Part shown: one piece after another, positions 24,726 to 34,380 of the stretch
Layout: each line of letters starts with the position of its first letter
How positions within the stretch are numbered: the first letter of the stretch is position 1
Assembly: GCF_907164915.1 (NCBI RefSeq)
Contig: NC_061869.1
Location: forward strand, 47,365,771 to 47,429,770
Length of the DNA stretch: 64,000 bases
Origin: Impatiens glandulifera
Lineage: Eukaryota > Streptophyta > Magnoliopsida > Ericales > Balsaminaceae
Reading direction: 5' to 3'
Translations under genes and position numbers: made by a program
Notes under the pieces: generated by a model
What the model was told of the DNA's origin: nothing
Seen by the model: only the letters and a program-made list of their open reading frames with translations
Databases searched by the model: none

Positions 24726-25007
24726 GCTGGTCACATGCTTGTCATCACTTGGGTTAAATAATATAATAATAAAAGGCCTTGTCACTTACTTGTCACCTGC
24801 TTGCCATAAACAAAAAGGGCTGGAAAATATAAACAGTCGGACTCCCCGGTCGGACCCCCTCGGTCGCGACATAGATCTTCCTTCGGTCGGACCTCCTCGG
24901 TCGAGACATAGATATAACCTCGGCCCCGGCCCCGATTTTGACCTGGGCCCCTGGTTTCTGCCTAGACCGAAGTTTACTCGGTCTAAAATGAAATTTTGGG
25001 TGTGACA

Positions 25008-28000
25008 AAGTCAGACCGACGAAAGTTGTTGGCTGGATAAGTGAGGACCGAAGATAGTTTTTGGCTGCTAAGTCAGGACCGAGGATAGTTGTTTGCTGGT
25101 TAAATGAGGACCGCAGAAAGTTGTTGGTTGGCTAGTTCAGACCGAGGGAAGTAGTTAGCTAGCTGGGTCAGGACCGAGTGAAGTTGTTGTATGGCTAAGT
25201 GAGGACCGAGGGAAGTTGTTGACTGGATAAGTCAAACCGAGGGAAGTTGTTGGCTGGCTAAGTCAGACCAAGGATAATTGTTGGCTGGCTAAGTGAGGAC
25301 CGAGGATTGTTGTTGACTTGCTAAGTGAGGACCGAGGAAAGATGTTGGCTGGCTAAGTGAGGACCGAGGAAAGTTGTTGGCTGGCTAAGTCAAATCGAGG
25401 GAAGTTATTGGCTAGCTAAGTCAGACCATTGATAGTTGTTGGCTGGCTAAGTGAGGACCGAGGATTGTTGTTGGCTTGCTAAGTGAGGACCGAGGAAAGT
25501 TGTTGGATGGCTAAGTTAGACCGAGGGAAGTTGTTGGCCTGCTAAGTGAGGACCGAGGAAAATTGTTGGCTGCTAAGTTAGGACCGAGGATAGTTGTTGG
25601 CTGACTAAGTGAGGACCGAGGAAAGTTGTTGGTTGGCTATGTCAAACCGAGTGAAGTTGTTGGCTGGCTAAGTGAGGACCGAGGAATGTTGTTGGATGGC
25701 TATGTCAGACCGAGGGAAATTGTTGGCGGGCTAACTCAGACCGAGGATAGTTGTTGGCTGGCTAAGTGAGGACCGAGGAATGTTGTTGGCTAGCTAAGTC
25801 AGACCGAGGTAAGTTATTGACTAGCTAAGTCAGACCGAGGATTGTTGTTGGCTGACAAAGTGAGGACCGAGGAAAGTTGTTGGCTGGCTAAGTGAGGACC
25901 GAGGGAAGTTGTTGACTGGCTAAGTCAAACAGAGGGAAGTTGTTGGCTGGCTAAGTCAGACCAAGGATAATTGTTGGCTGGCTAAGTGAGGACCGAGGAT
26001 TGTTGTTGACTTGCTAAGTGAGGACCGAGGAAAGATGTTGGCTGGCTAAGTCAGACCAAGGGAAGTTTTTGGCTGGCTAAGTGAGGACCGAGGAAAGTTA
26101 GTGGCTGGCTAAGTCACACCGAGGGAAGTTGTTGGCGGGCTAAGTCAGACCGAGGATAGTTGTTGGCTGGCTAAGTGAGGACCGAGGAAAGTTGTTGGCT
26201 AGCTAAGTCAGACCGAGATAAGTTGTTGGCTAGCTAAGTCAGACCGAGGATTGTTGTTGGTTGGCAAAGTGAGGACCGAGGAAAGTTGTGGGCTGGCGAA
26301 GTCAGGCCGAGGGAAGTTGTTGGCTGGCTCAGTCAGATAGAGGATAGTTGTTGGCTGGCTAAGTAAGACCGATGGAAGTTGTTGGCTGCCTAAGTGAAGA
26401 CCGAGGGAAGTTATTGGCTGGCTAAGTCAAACCAAGGATAATTGTTGGCTGGCTAAGTGAGGACCGATGATTGTTGTTGGTTGGCTAAGTGAGGACCGAG
26501 GAAAGTTGTTGACTGACTTAGTGAGGACCGAGGAATGAGGTTGGATGGCTAAGTCATACCGAGGGAAGTTGTTGGCTGGCTAGTTCAGGACCGAGTGAAG
26601 TTGTTGGCTGGCTAAGTGAAGACCGAGGGAAGTTGTTGGCTGGCTAGGTCAGGACCGATGGAAGTTGTTGGTTGGCTAAGTGAGGACAGAGGAATGTTGT
26701 TGGATGGCTAAGTCAGACCGAGGGAAATTGTTGGTGGGCTAAGTCAGACCGAGGATAGTTGTTGGTTGGCTAAGTGAGGACCGAGGAAAGTTGTTGGCTA
26801 GCTAAGTCAGACCAATGGAAGTTGTTGGTTGCCTAAGTGAGGACCGAGGGAAGTTGTTGGCTGGCTAAGTCAGACCAAGGATAATTGTTGGCTAGCTAAG
26901 TGAGGACCGAGGATTGTTGTTGGCTGGCTTAGTGAGGACCGAGGAAAGTTGTTGTTTGGCTAAGTCAGACCGACGGAAGTTGTTGGCTGGATAAGTGAGG
27001 ACCGAAGATAGTTTTTGGCTGCTATGTCAGGACCGGGGATAGTTGTTTGCTGGTTAAATGAGGACCGCAGAAAGTTGTTGGTTGGCTAGTTCAGACCGAG
27101 GGAAGTAGTTAGCTAGTTGGGTCAGGACCGAGTGAAGTTGTTGTATGGCTAAGTGAGGACCGAGGGAAGTTGTTGACTGGCTAAGTCAAACCGAGGGAAG
27201 TTGTTGGCTGGCTAAGTCAGACCAAGGATAATTGTTGGCTGGCTAAGTGAGGACCGAGGATTGTTGTTGACTTGCTAAGTGAGGACCGAGGAAAGATGTT
27301 GGCTGGCTAAGTCAAATCGAGGGAAGTTATTGGCTAGCTAAGTCAGACCATTGATAGTTGTTGGCTGGCTAAGTGAGGACCGAGGATTGTTGTTGGCTGG
27401 CTAAGTGAGGACCGAGGAAAGCTGTTGGATGGCTAAGTTAGACCGAGGGAAGTTGTTGGCCTGCTAAGTGAGGACCGAGGAAAATTGTTGGCTGCTAAGT
27501 TAGGACCGAGGATAGTTGTTGGCTGACTAAGTGAGGACCGAGGAAAGTTGTTGGTTGGCTATGTCAAACCGAGTGAAGTTGTTGGCTGGCTAAGTGAGGA
27601 CCGAGGAATGTTGTTGGCTGGCTATGTCAGACCGAGGGAAATTGTTGGCGGGCTAACTCAGACCGAGGATAGTTGTTGGCTGGCTAAGTGAGGACCGAGG
27701 AATGTTGTTGGCTAGCTAAGTCAGACCGAGGTAAGTTGTTGGCTAGCTAAGTCAGACCGAGGATTGTTGTTGGCTGACAAAGTGAGGACCGAGGAAAGTT
27801 GTGGGCTGGCTAAGTTTGATCGAGGGAAGTTGTTGGCTGGCTAAGTGAGGACCGAGGAAAGGTATTGGCTGGCTAAGTCAGACCGAGGGAAGTTGTTGGC
27901 GGGCTAAGTCAGACCGAGGATTGTTGTTGGCTGGCTAAGTGAGGACCGAGGAAAGTTGTTGGCTAGCTAAGTCAGATCGACGTAAGTTGTTGGCTAGCTA

Positions 28001-28205
28001 AGTCATACCGAGGATTGTTGTTGGCTGGCAAAGTGAGGACCGAGGAAAGTTGTGGGCTGGCTAAGTTTGACCGAGGGAAGTTGTTGGCTGGCTCAGTCAG
28101 ACAGAGGATAGTTGTTGGCTCTCTAAGTGAGGACCGAGGAAAGTTGTTGGCTGAGTAAGTCAGATCGAGGGAAGTTGTTGGTTGGCTAAGTCAGACCGAG
28201 AGAAG
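25008..28205. repeat. Minisatellite array, segment C
   Basis: The array resumes with AAGTC (target duplication of element 2) and continues the higher-order blocks seen left of the element, for example the TTTTTGGCTGCTA and TAAATGAGGACCGCAG markers near 25,060-25,115 and again near 27,010-27,070. It becomes irregular after about 28,100 and stops near 28,205. Confidence 0.94.
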
Positions 28206-28240
28206 TAAGCCAGCGACAAACTTAGGATCGAGAGCCAACA
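28206..28240. repeat. Inverted fragment of the minisatellite unit at the array edge
   Basis: The reverse complement contains TTGTTGGCT, CGATCCTAAGT and GCTGGCTTA in an order resembling a degraded unit, so the last piece of the array is flipped relative to the rest. Confidence 0.5.
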
Positions 28241-29124
28241 ATGCCAAGACTGGTAAAAACAGCCTATTTGTTAAAAATGAGGTTGTCTGATTTGTTTTTC
28301 ACTTTAAATCTTACCTAAATAGGTTAGATTGTTGAGGACAAAACATATGGAATTTATTTGGAATTATTATCATTTTTCTTATTTTTTAATGATTTTAATC
28401 GAATATAAATCAAAAAATATAAAAACTTCGAATTTTTTATGAAATTTTTTATATAACCACTATTAATCATAATATGAATTTACAAAAAAGAATTGGATTA
28501 AAAAGATTTTCCTTCATTTCTTTTCGAGCATTATGCATGCACAGACACCCTAATGTCTACTACTGCTGAAAGAAAAACAGTAAAATAAGCATATATAAGG
28601 GGGTAGGGTGCTCTCCTCCCTCGACTGGGATGAAAGAGTGGTGAAACTAATATCACTCGGTCCCAGTCCGTTCTAGCACCCCTTCACTAACTCTCTGATT
28701 CCCCTAGAGCGAAAGTGTTGGTGGCAAGCCTCGATCTCAACCATGATTGGAAGTGTGTGGCGACATTGGTTTTGACCGATGTCTGGATACAGGTGGGGGC
28801 GGTGTCATGGTTGAGGGTTGAGGCCTGTAGAAATTAGCCCCACGGATGACTTAAGCCCCAATATATTCAACTTGGCAATGGTTTTTCACGACTATAGATA
28901 ATGATGGGGGAAGATCTTCAAAGAAAGTTGAGAGTCATCCACGAGTCTACTATCTATCGAACAAGACGGATGTTCGACGGTCACAGGGACTGGCCCCTGA
29001 GCATCGACCCAGAAAGACATGATTCTTTCTGAGAATACTGGGTGCAATAATCATTCACGGAAGAGAGGATTCTGGCATGTGGGTTGGTTGAGATAGTTGG
29101 AATATAGCTAGGGAACGTCTTCAA
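28241..29124. other. Intergenic region with GC-richer island and compound hairpin
   Basis: 28241-28600 is AT-rich with no coding signal. 28600-29124 is clearly GC-richer than its flanks and has no long ORF. It contains a compound inverted repeat (GACTGGGA at 28623-28630 pairing with TCCCAGTC at 28661-28668; inner GAGTG/CACTC) and a short direct repeat TCTTCAAAGAAAGTTG near 28,915 and 29,110. Origin unknown; an organellar insert is one possibility not settled by eye. Confidence 0.5.
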
Positions 29125-29670
29125 AGAAAGTTGTTCACAAAAACGTATCTTACCTTTTAAAACAGATCATACCTTTGAAAACATATTATAATTTGCAAAA
29201 ATAGATTATATAAACAAGTGTGGGTTTCTAAAGATGAGTTGAGAAAAGAGCTTGTCTTAGATGATCTTGCTTCTAAAGTATGTTACGAACTTGCTTCTAA
29301 AGTGTGTTATGATCTTGCTCCTAAAATGTGCCTTCGGTTTTCTTAGTATAGAGGAGGTGGAAAATGATAAAATGTATGAAGGAGTGCAATATATATAGTA
29401 CTTAATAAGGTTGGGCACCAGCTGGTCATCATCTAGTCATGGCATGGGTGGATAAGTAAATGATGAAGGGGGTTGGTCATTAGCTTGTCATAGATATGGG
29501 TTAACAAAAAGGGTTGGTCACCTACTTGTCATCAGCTAAATTAAATGATAAAATAATAAAAGGGTTGATCACCTGCTTGTCATCAGCTGGGTTTAAATAA
29601 TATATTTAATAAAAGGGTTGGTCACTTGCTTGTCATCAGTTGGTTGAATAAGTATGGGTTGGAAGCATGA
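29125..29670 (-). repeat. LTR fragment related to element 2 LTR
   Basis: Co-linear with 17425-18180: shared blocks include ACAAAAACrTAT, AAACAAGTGTGGGTTTCTAAAG, GATGAGTTGAGAAAAGA, a degraded TATATATAGTACT, and repeated GGTTGGTCACCTACTTGTCAT-type units. Both LTR ends are missing. Its right edge is where element 3 begins, so element 3 probably inserted into this older LTR. Confidence 0.8.
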
Positions 29671-30105
29671 TGTCACGGCCCACATAAGTTGGATGGAAAA
29701 ATCAGCCCACAAAAGAGAATTATCTAAAAAGTTCTCTAGAATGTTCTAGAAGTTCCTAGGTCTTTCCTTCCAAAGAATTCTCTAGGAAGTACTTAATGTA
29801 AATAGTTGAAAGATGTCTCTAGAATTCTCTAGGACATGCTAAATGTAATTAAATATTAGAAGTCTTTAGAAAGACTTAGGATAAGGAGTATCTAGAATGA
29901 TCTCCTCCCTTGTATATAAACAAGCCTTGGTCATTAAGCCAAACACCAAGTAATTGAATACAATCTTATTATCCAAGCTCTCACTCTCACTCTAAAGTTT
30001 CCTTCTTGCATTCTTAGACAGGTTGACTAGTTAGCATTGTGGCAATACTAACGTAGTACCGCACGGGTCGGGGAAAATCAAGCGTTCGAGATTTAGCCAG
30101 TGACA
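29671..30105 (+). repeat. 5' LTR of element 3
   Basis: 435 bp, starting TGTCACGGCC and ending CCAGTGACA, an inverted TGTCA/TGACA pair at the ends. Start placed at TGTCAC; TGATGTCAC three bases earlier is an alternative. A TATA box lies at 29912-29920. Confidence 0.75.
29912..29920 (+). promoter_or_regulatory. TATA box of element 3 LTR
   Basis: GTATATAAAC within the LTR, about 190 bp before the LTR end, followed by a CT-rich stretch. Typical core promoter of a short plant LTR. Confidence 0.65.
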
Positions 30106-30107
30106 AG

Positions 30108-30119
30108 TGGTATCAGAGC
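30108..30119 (+). other. Primer-binding site of element 3
   Basis: TGGTATCAGAGC, two bases after the LTR end; a perfect initiator tRNA-Met complement. Confidence 0.93.
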
Positions 30120-30154
30120 GAGCGTTTCATACTTCCGCATTCACGTTGCAAGAA

Positions 30155-31330
30155 ATGGATTCAGTATCGAACGTCACGAAGGTTCCGACCGGCGAACAAA
30201 AGGACAAGGCACCCAAGAGGGGAAAGTCCGTTGAGAGAAATGCTGCCATGGAAGCACGGGTGACCCGGCTTGAGGAAAGCATGAGTGAGCATTAAGAAGC
30301 TCTCGAGGTTTTCAGCACGGTGGCCGACAAGGTGGCGGCATTGGACGAGGCAAGTGAAAAATTGGAGAATGAAGTCATGGGTATAATTAACAACTCGAAT
30401 TGTGGCATTCGGGACGAAGTACTTGGGGTGGTTCGAGGCGATGTTAATGCTATTCAGAACGAGGTCCTCGCGACAGTCCGAGGAGTACTCCAAACAGTCC
30501 GGGGAGAACTCCAAACGATGATCAACGTCTTCTGGAGGGAAATGATGGGAAGGTTAGAGGCGGTCGAAGCCCGGATTGGCTTGAATGGAGGGGAACTTCG
30601 AGGTGTGGAACCTCATCGGATAGATGTTCCCAAGCCGACTTCATTTAAGGGTTCGAGGAGTGCAAGGGAAGTTGAAGACTTCCTTTGGAACATGGAAAAG
30701 TACTTTCGGACATCCAACATACTCGATGATCGAACTAAGTTGGATACAACACCTTTCTTTCTATTAGACATGGCGCTTAAGTGGTGGAGGAGGCGTGAAA
30801 CAGACATCGAACGAGGCACATTACAAATGGAGACTTGGGAAGATTTCAAGGCCGAGTTCTAACGCCAATTTTCCCCCGAAAAAGCAAACTTTGAAGCTCA
30901 GAAGCGGCTAAGTCAACTCGCGCACAACAAGTCCATCTAGGAATACGTGAAGGAGTTCCAAGAACTAATGCTCGAGTTGCCAAGTCTCACTGAACAGGAG
31001 GCCCTATTGACATTCGTCAACGGCCTGAAGACCTGGGCACAACTAGAGCTCTAGAGGGCCAAAGTACAGAATGTTTCCGAATCCATTGCAGTTGCGGAAA
31101 GACTGATCGAGCTGAAAGTGTCCATGGATAGGCCGAAGACCAACAAGGAGAATAAGGAGAAAGGTGGGGGAGACCGCCCACCCAAGAAGTGGCATCCAAA
31201 CAGCAACTCGGGGAAGCAAACCGAGGAATCGGGTAAGCCAAGAGCTTGTCATATTTGCAGTGCTACTAACCATTTGAAATTTATGTGCCCGTTCAAAGGA
31301 AAGAAGGTTGCGGCTGTACAAGGGACCGAG
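30155..31330 (+). pseudogene. Element 3 gag, interrupted
   Basis: Starts at ATG 30155 (MDSVSN). The N-terminus is charged and coiled-coil-like. The gag core follows, with KPTSFKGSRSAREVEDFLW, a YF, and KWWRRR then WEDFKAEF (about 30620-30860). A CCHC knuckle reads CHICSATNHLKFMC near 31248-31289. Stops occur at 30293, 30860, 30938 and 31052. The last two read as CAG to TAG in expected glutamines (SIQEY, ELQRAK). Gag would coat element RNA in cytoplasmic particles; it is broken here. Confidence 0.85.
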
Positions 31331-31936
31331 ACAGCTGAAGAAGAAGAAGAAGGGACTCAAATGGGATCCCTAAAACTACTTAATGCGATCAAGGCTAGTG
31401 TGGTAGAACCGGTCAAAGGAACAAAGTGGGGCTCAATGTTTGTGAAGGCCTTGATCAGGGGAAAGCGCGTCAAAGCACTAGTCGACACGGGTGCCACTCA
31501 CAACTTCATGCGCGAGGGAGTGGCCAAAGCATTGGGTCTCGGCGTTAACCCAACAAAAGGAACCATCAAGTTCGTCAACACAACCGCCAAGCCGGTGGCT
31601 GGGGAGGCGAAGAGCGTACCAACTCAGATCGGAGACTGGAAGGGAATGGTCTCTTTTACTGTAGTCCCTATGGATGATTACGATATAGTGTTGGGACTAC
31701 GATGGTTCGACCAGGTACGTGCTTGTATTATTCCTTACTCTGATTCTCTAATTATCTTGGACCACGAGAAGACTAGTGACATACCAACAAAGAGAGAATC
31801 AGAGGGGAAGAGTATGCTCTCGGCGATGCAATTTAGCCGAGGTCTGAAACATTGCGAAGAGACGTTTGTGGATTTTCCCATGGTGGATGATGAAGATGAG
31901 CCCAAAGGAAAAGGGGAAATACCCAAGGAGGTCTAG
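31331..31936 (+). pseudogene. Element 3 aspartic protease region
   Basis: Open in frame with the zinc knuckle from 31118. The protease active site ALVDTGATHNFM is at about 31480-31515, followed by a hydrophobic IVLGLRWF strand at about 31686-31709, the usual spacing of a retropepsin fold. The frame ends at TAG 31934-31936, where related polyproteins have Gln (EVQAVL), so protease is cut off from RT by a nonsense change. Confidence 0.85.
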
Positions 31937-31939
31937 GCG

Positions 31940-33552
31940 GTGCTGGAGGAGTTCAAACATGTGATGCCCAACGAACTCCCAAGAAGATTACCACCAGAAC
32001 AGGACATGGACCACAAGATCGAGCTGGTGACCGATGCTCTGCCGCCATCTCGCACGCCCTATAGAATGGCACCGCCCGAGTTGAAGGAGCTGCAAAGGAA
32101 GTTGAAGGAGTTGCTAGATGCCGACATGATCCAGCCATCCAAATCGCCCTACGGTGCCCCAGTGCTATTCCAAAAGAAACATGATGGGTTGTTAAGGATG
32201 TGCGTGGACTATAGAGCACTCAACAAACTCACCGTCTGGAATAAGTACCCGATACCTTTCATTGGTGAGTTGTTCGAACAACTTTGGGAAGTAAAGTGGT
32301 TCTCAAAGATAGACTTACGATCCAGTTATTGCCAAGTGAGAATAGCCAAGGGAGATGAGCCCAAGACCGCCATGGTAACCAAGTATGGATCGTATGAATT
32401 CCTTATTATGCCTTTCGGCCTTACGAATGCACCAGCCACGTTTTGCACTTTAATGAACAAGGTTTTCCACCCTTACTTAGATAAGTTTGTGGTAGTCTAT
32501 CTCGACGATATTGTTGTATACTCACCCACATTGCATGAGCACGTGGAACACTTGAGATTGGTTTTCCAGGCCTTGTGGGAGAACGAGTTATACGCAAAGC
32601 TAGAAAAGTGCTTATTCGCCCAGAATGAGGTGATATTCCTGGGTCATCGTGTGATGTCCAGGTGCATCATGATGGATGAGGCCAAGGTCAAGGCCATTCG
32701 AGAATGGGAGCCGCCCAAAAATGTGCCCCAACTTCGGTCTTTCCTGGACTTGGTCAACTACTACCGGATGTTCATAAAAGGGTACTCAAAGATTGTTTCA
32801 ACCCTAACTGACCTATTGAAGAAGGACCGAGCATGGAGTTGGGACGAGCGGTGCATGGAGGCTTCGAGGGGCTCAAGGCCGAAGTTACAAAACAACCTGT
32901 GCTAGCACTACCTGACAACATAAAGGAATACGAAGTCTAGGCCAATGCATCTGACTTCGCCATTGGAGGTGTATTGATGCAAGAGGGGAACCCTATTGCA
33001 TTTGAGAGCCAGAAGCTGAATGATACCAAACGACGATACACTATCCACGAGAAAGAAATGACAACGGTCATGCATTGCCTACGCACATGGAGGCACTACT
33101 TGCTCAGTAACAAGTTCAAGGTCAGGACGGACAACATTGACACTAGCTACTTCCAAACGTAGAAGAAGCTCACACGAAAGCAGGCTAGGTGGAAAGAATT
33201 TCTAGCAGAGTTCGACTACACATTGGAGTATAGGCCAGGGGTCACTAATCGTGTAGCCGATGCACTAAGTCGCAAGGCGGAGCTGGACTCCATAAGCCAA
33301 CCTGAGACAAACCTGAGGGAACGCATACGGGAAGGCCTTGAGAAAGATCCCAATGCGCATGACATGATGGAATTTGCTCGAAGTGGCAAGACCTGAAGGT
33401 TTTGGGTCGAAGACAGGTTGCTCCTTACGAAGGGAAACGAGTGTTCGTGCCCAAATGGGAAAGTTTGCGACGTGATGTTTTGAAGGAGTGTCACGATTCA
33501 AGATGGATTGGACACCCTGGAATGCATCGCACTATGGCACTAATGGAAGATT
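31940..33552 (+). pseudogene. Element 3 reverse transcriptase, RNase H and partial integrase
   Basis: RT from about 31990 shows [32 protein letters not shown], the catalytic KIDLRS and YLDDIVVYS (32500-32526). A one-base loss near 32861 breaks the frame. RNase H resumes with ASDFAIGGVLMQEG, but the first catalytic residue (normally TDAS) is N, and TAG codons at 32938 and 33160 replace expected Gln. A TGA at 33394 is consistent with CGA to TGA, then a frameshift near 33443. The integrase zinc module keeps CHDSRWIGHPGMHRT and ends at 33552, before the two cysteines and the whole catalytic core. Confidence 0.88.
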
Positions 33553-33566
33553 CCCTAAACCCTAAC
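33553..33566 (+). repeat. Telomere-like motif at the element 3/rDNA junction
   Basis: CCCTAAACCCTAAC, two units of the plant telomere repeat CCCTAAA with the last base changed. It lies exactly between the truncated integrase and rRNA-like sequence. Too short to prove telomere origin. Confidence 0.6.
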
Positions 33567-33766
33567 GGAGGTAGGGTCCAGCGGCTGGAAGAACACCGCA
33601 CATCGCGTTGTGTCTGGTGCATCCCCGGCGACCCTTGAAAATCCGGAGGACCGAGTGCCTCCCACGTCCGATTGTACTCATAACTGCATCAGGTCTCCAA
33701 GGTGAACAGCCTCTGGTCGATGGAATAATGTAGGCAAGGGAAGTCGACAAAAGGGATCCGTAACTT
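33567..33766 (+). pseudogene. 25S rRNA fragment, decayed
   Basis: About 200 bp recognisable as internal 25S rRNA: GGTCTCCAAGGTGAACAGCC, TCTGGTCGATGGAATAATG, TAGGCAAGGGAAGTCG and GGATCCGTAACTT in order, preceded by CCTTGAAAATCCGGAGGACC. Compared with the gene as I remember it, most differences are C to T or G to A at CG sites, consistent with methylation decay. Flanked by retroelement on one side and AT-rich DNA on the other, so it is a dispersed rDNA scrap, not a working rRNA gene. Confidence 0.88.
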
Positions 33767-34063
33767 TAGCTATTATTCTTTACTCTCTCACTTTTGTATT
33801 TTTTAATGAAATGGTATTAACCGTTTTAAAAAAATTAAAAAAATTGAGAGTTTAGTGTCTTTAATGTTTCATCTCAATATATTTATATTCATTGTTTCTA
33901 ATTATTGTTTTATTTCTTTACTATCATTTCCTGACAACTATTTATCTAACAACTATTCTATTAATTTTTATTTTAGGAGTATTATGAAGCAATTGCATAA
34001 CGCTTTTAGATTATTGAAGTCAAGTAACAAGTATCTAGATTATAAAACTCAATAAGGTAGCTG
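33767..34063. other. AT-rich spacer
   Basis: No gene, RNA or repeat recognised. Short T-rich and A-rich tracts only. Confidence 0.6.
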
Positions 34064-34071
34064 AAAACTAA

Positions 34072-34371
34072 GGAAATTGGAGGAAATGACCCTAAAGATC
34101 AGCTTATTTGTCTTTTTGGCCAGCGCAAAAAATAAATACACTGGTGACACTTTTTTTGGACGAAAATGCCCCCATTGCGAGACGTAGTCGAATGCCGTGT
34201 GAATTATTTTTTAAAAATAAAAATAAAAAATCGTCTCGCGATTGAGGACGTCTCGCGAAAGTGGCAAAATCGTCCAAAAAAAAGAAAAAGCTATCAACAA
34301 CGCTTTTTATTTTAAGCGTTGATCAAAAAGATAAATAAGTGAATAATTAGAGTCATTTCGTCAAATTTTCC
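34072..34371. mobile_element. Mutator-like MITE, 300 bp
   Basis: The ends form long imperfect terminal inverted repeats of about 55 bp: the left end GGAAATTGGAGGAAATGACC pairs with the reverse complement of the right end (GGAAAATTTGACGAAATGAC), extending through CTTATTTGTCTTTTTGGCCA versus CTTATTTATCTTTTTGATCA. Flanks are GAAAACTAA (34063-34071) and TAAAACTAA (34372-34380), a 9-bp target duplication with one mismatch, as for Mutator-type elements. The centre has further small inverted repeats (CGTCTCGCG copies; AACGCTT/AAGCGTT). No transposase, so non-autonomous. Confidence 0.82.
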
Positions 34372-34380
34372 TAAAACTAA

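Larger units (their letters stand above)
16646..25007 (-). mobile_element. Element 2: Ty3/gypsy chromovirus, full length
   Basis: A complete LTR retrotransposon on the minus strand: 5' LTR 23027-25007, PBS 23013-23024, one gag-pol ORF 22877-18408, PPT around 18372-18410, and 3' LTR 16646-18371, with a 5-bp AAGTC target duplication. The two LTRs show roughly a dozen substitutions by eye, apart from a repeat-copy-number difference, so the insertion is young relative to elements 3-5. The long LTRs and C-terminal chromodomain fit the Tekay/Del group; that clade call is inference. The reading frame is intact, but integrase has lost a catalytic aspartate. Confidence 0.95.
23027..25007 (-). repeat. 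Element 2 right LTR (5' LTR in element orientation)
   Basis: 1981 bp, TGTAACGACC to GGGTGTGACA. Nearly identical to 16646-18371 except for the expanded 82-bp array and a few small indels, such as extra bases in the AGTTTACTCGGTCTAAA stretch near 24971. Confidence 0.93.
29671..33552 (+). mobile_element. Element 3: truncated, decayed Ty3/gypsy element
   Basis: A 5' LTR (29671-30105), initiator-tRNA PBS (30108-30119) and a + strand gag, protease, RT, RNase H and start of integrase. The sequence stops abruptly at 33552 inside the integrase zinc module, and no 3' LTR follows. Multiple internal stops and at least two frameshifts show it is dead. The junction at 33553 goes directly into a telomere-like motif and 25S rDNA. 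Confidence 0.88.

Noticed and set aside
1..28205. CRISPR-like array because of regular 31/32-bp repeats
   Set aside because: Units are contiguous with no spacers, diverged, and lie in a plant chromosome with retrotransposons; this is a minisatellite.
33567..33766. Part of a functional rRNA gene
   Set aside because: Only about 200 bp, many CG-type transitions, and flanked by retroelement and AT-rich DNA.
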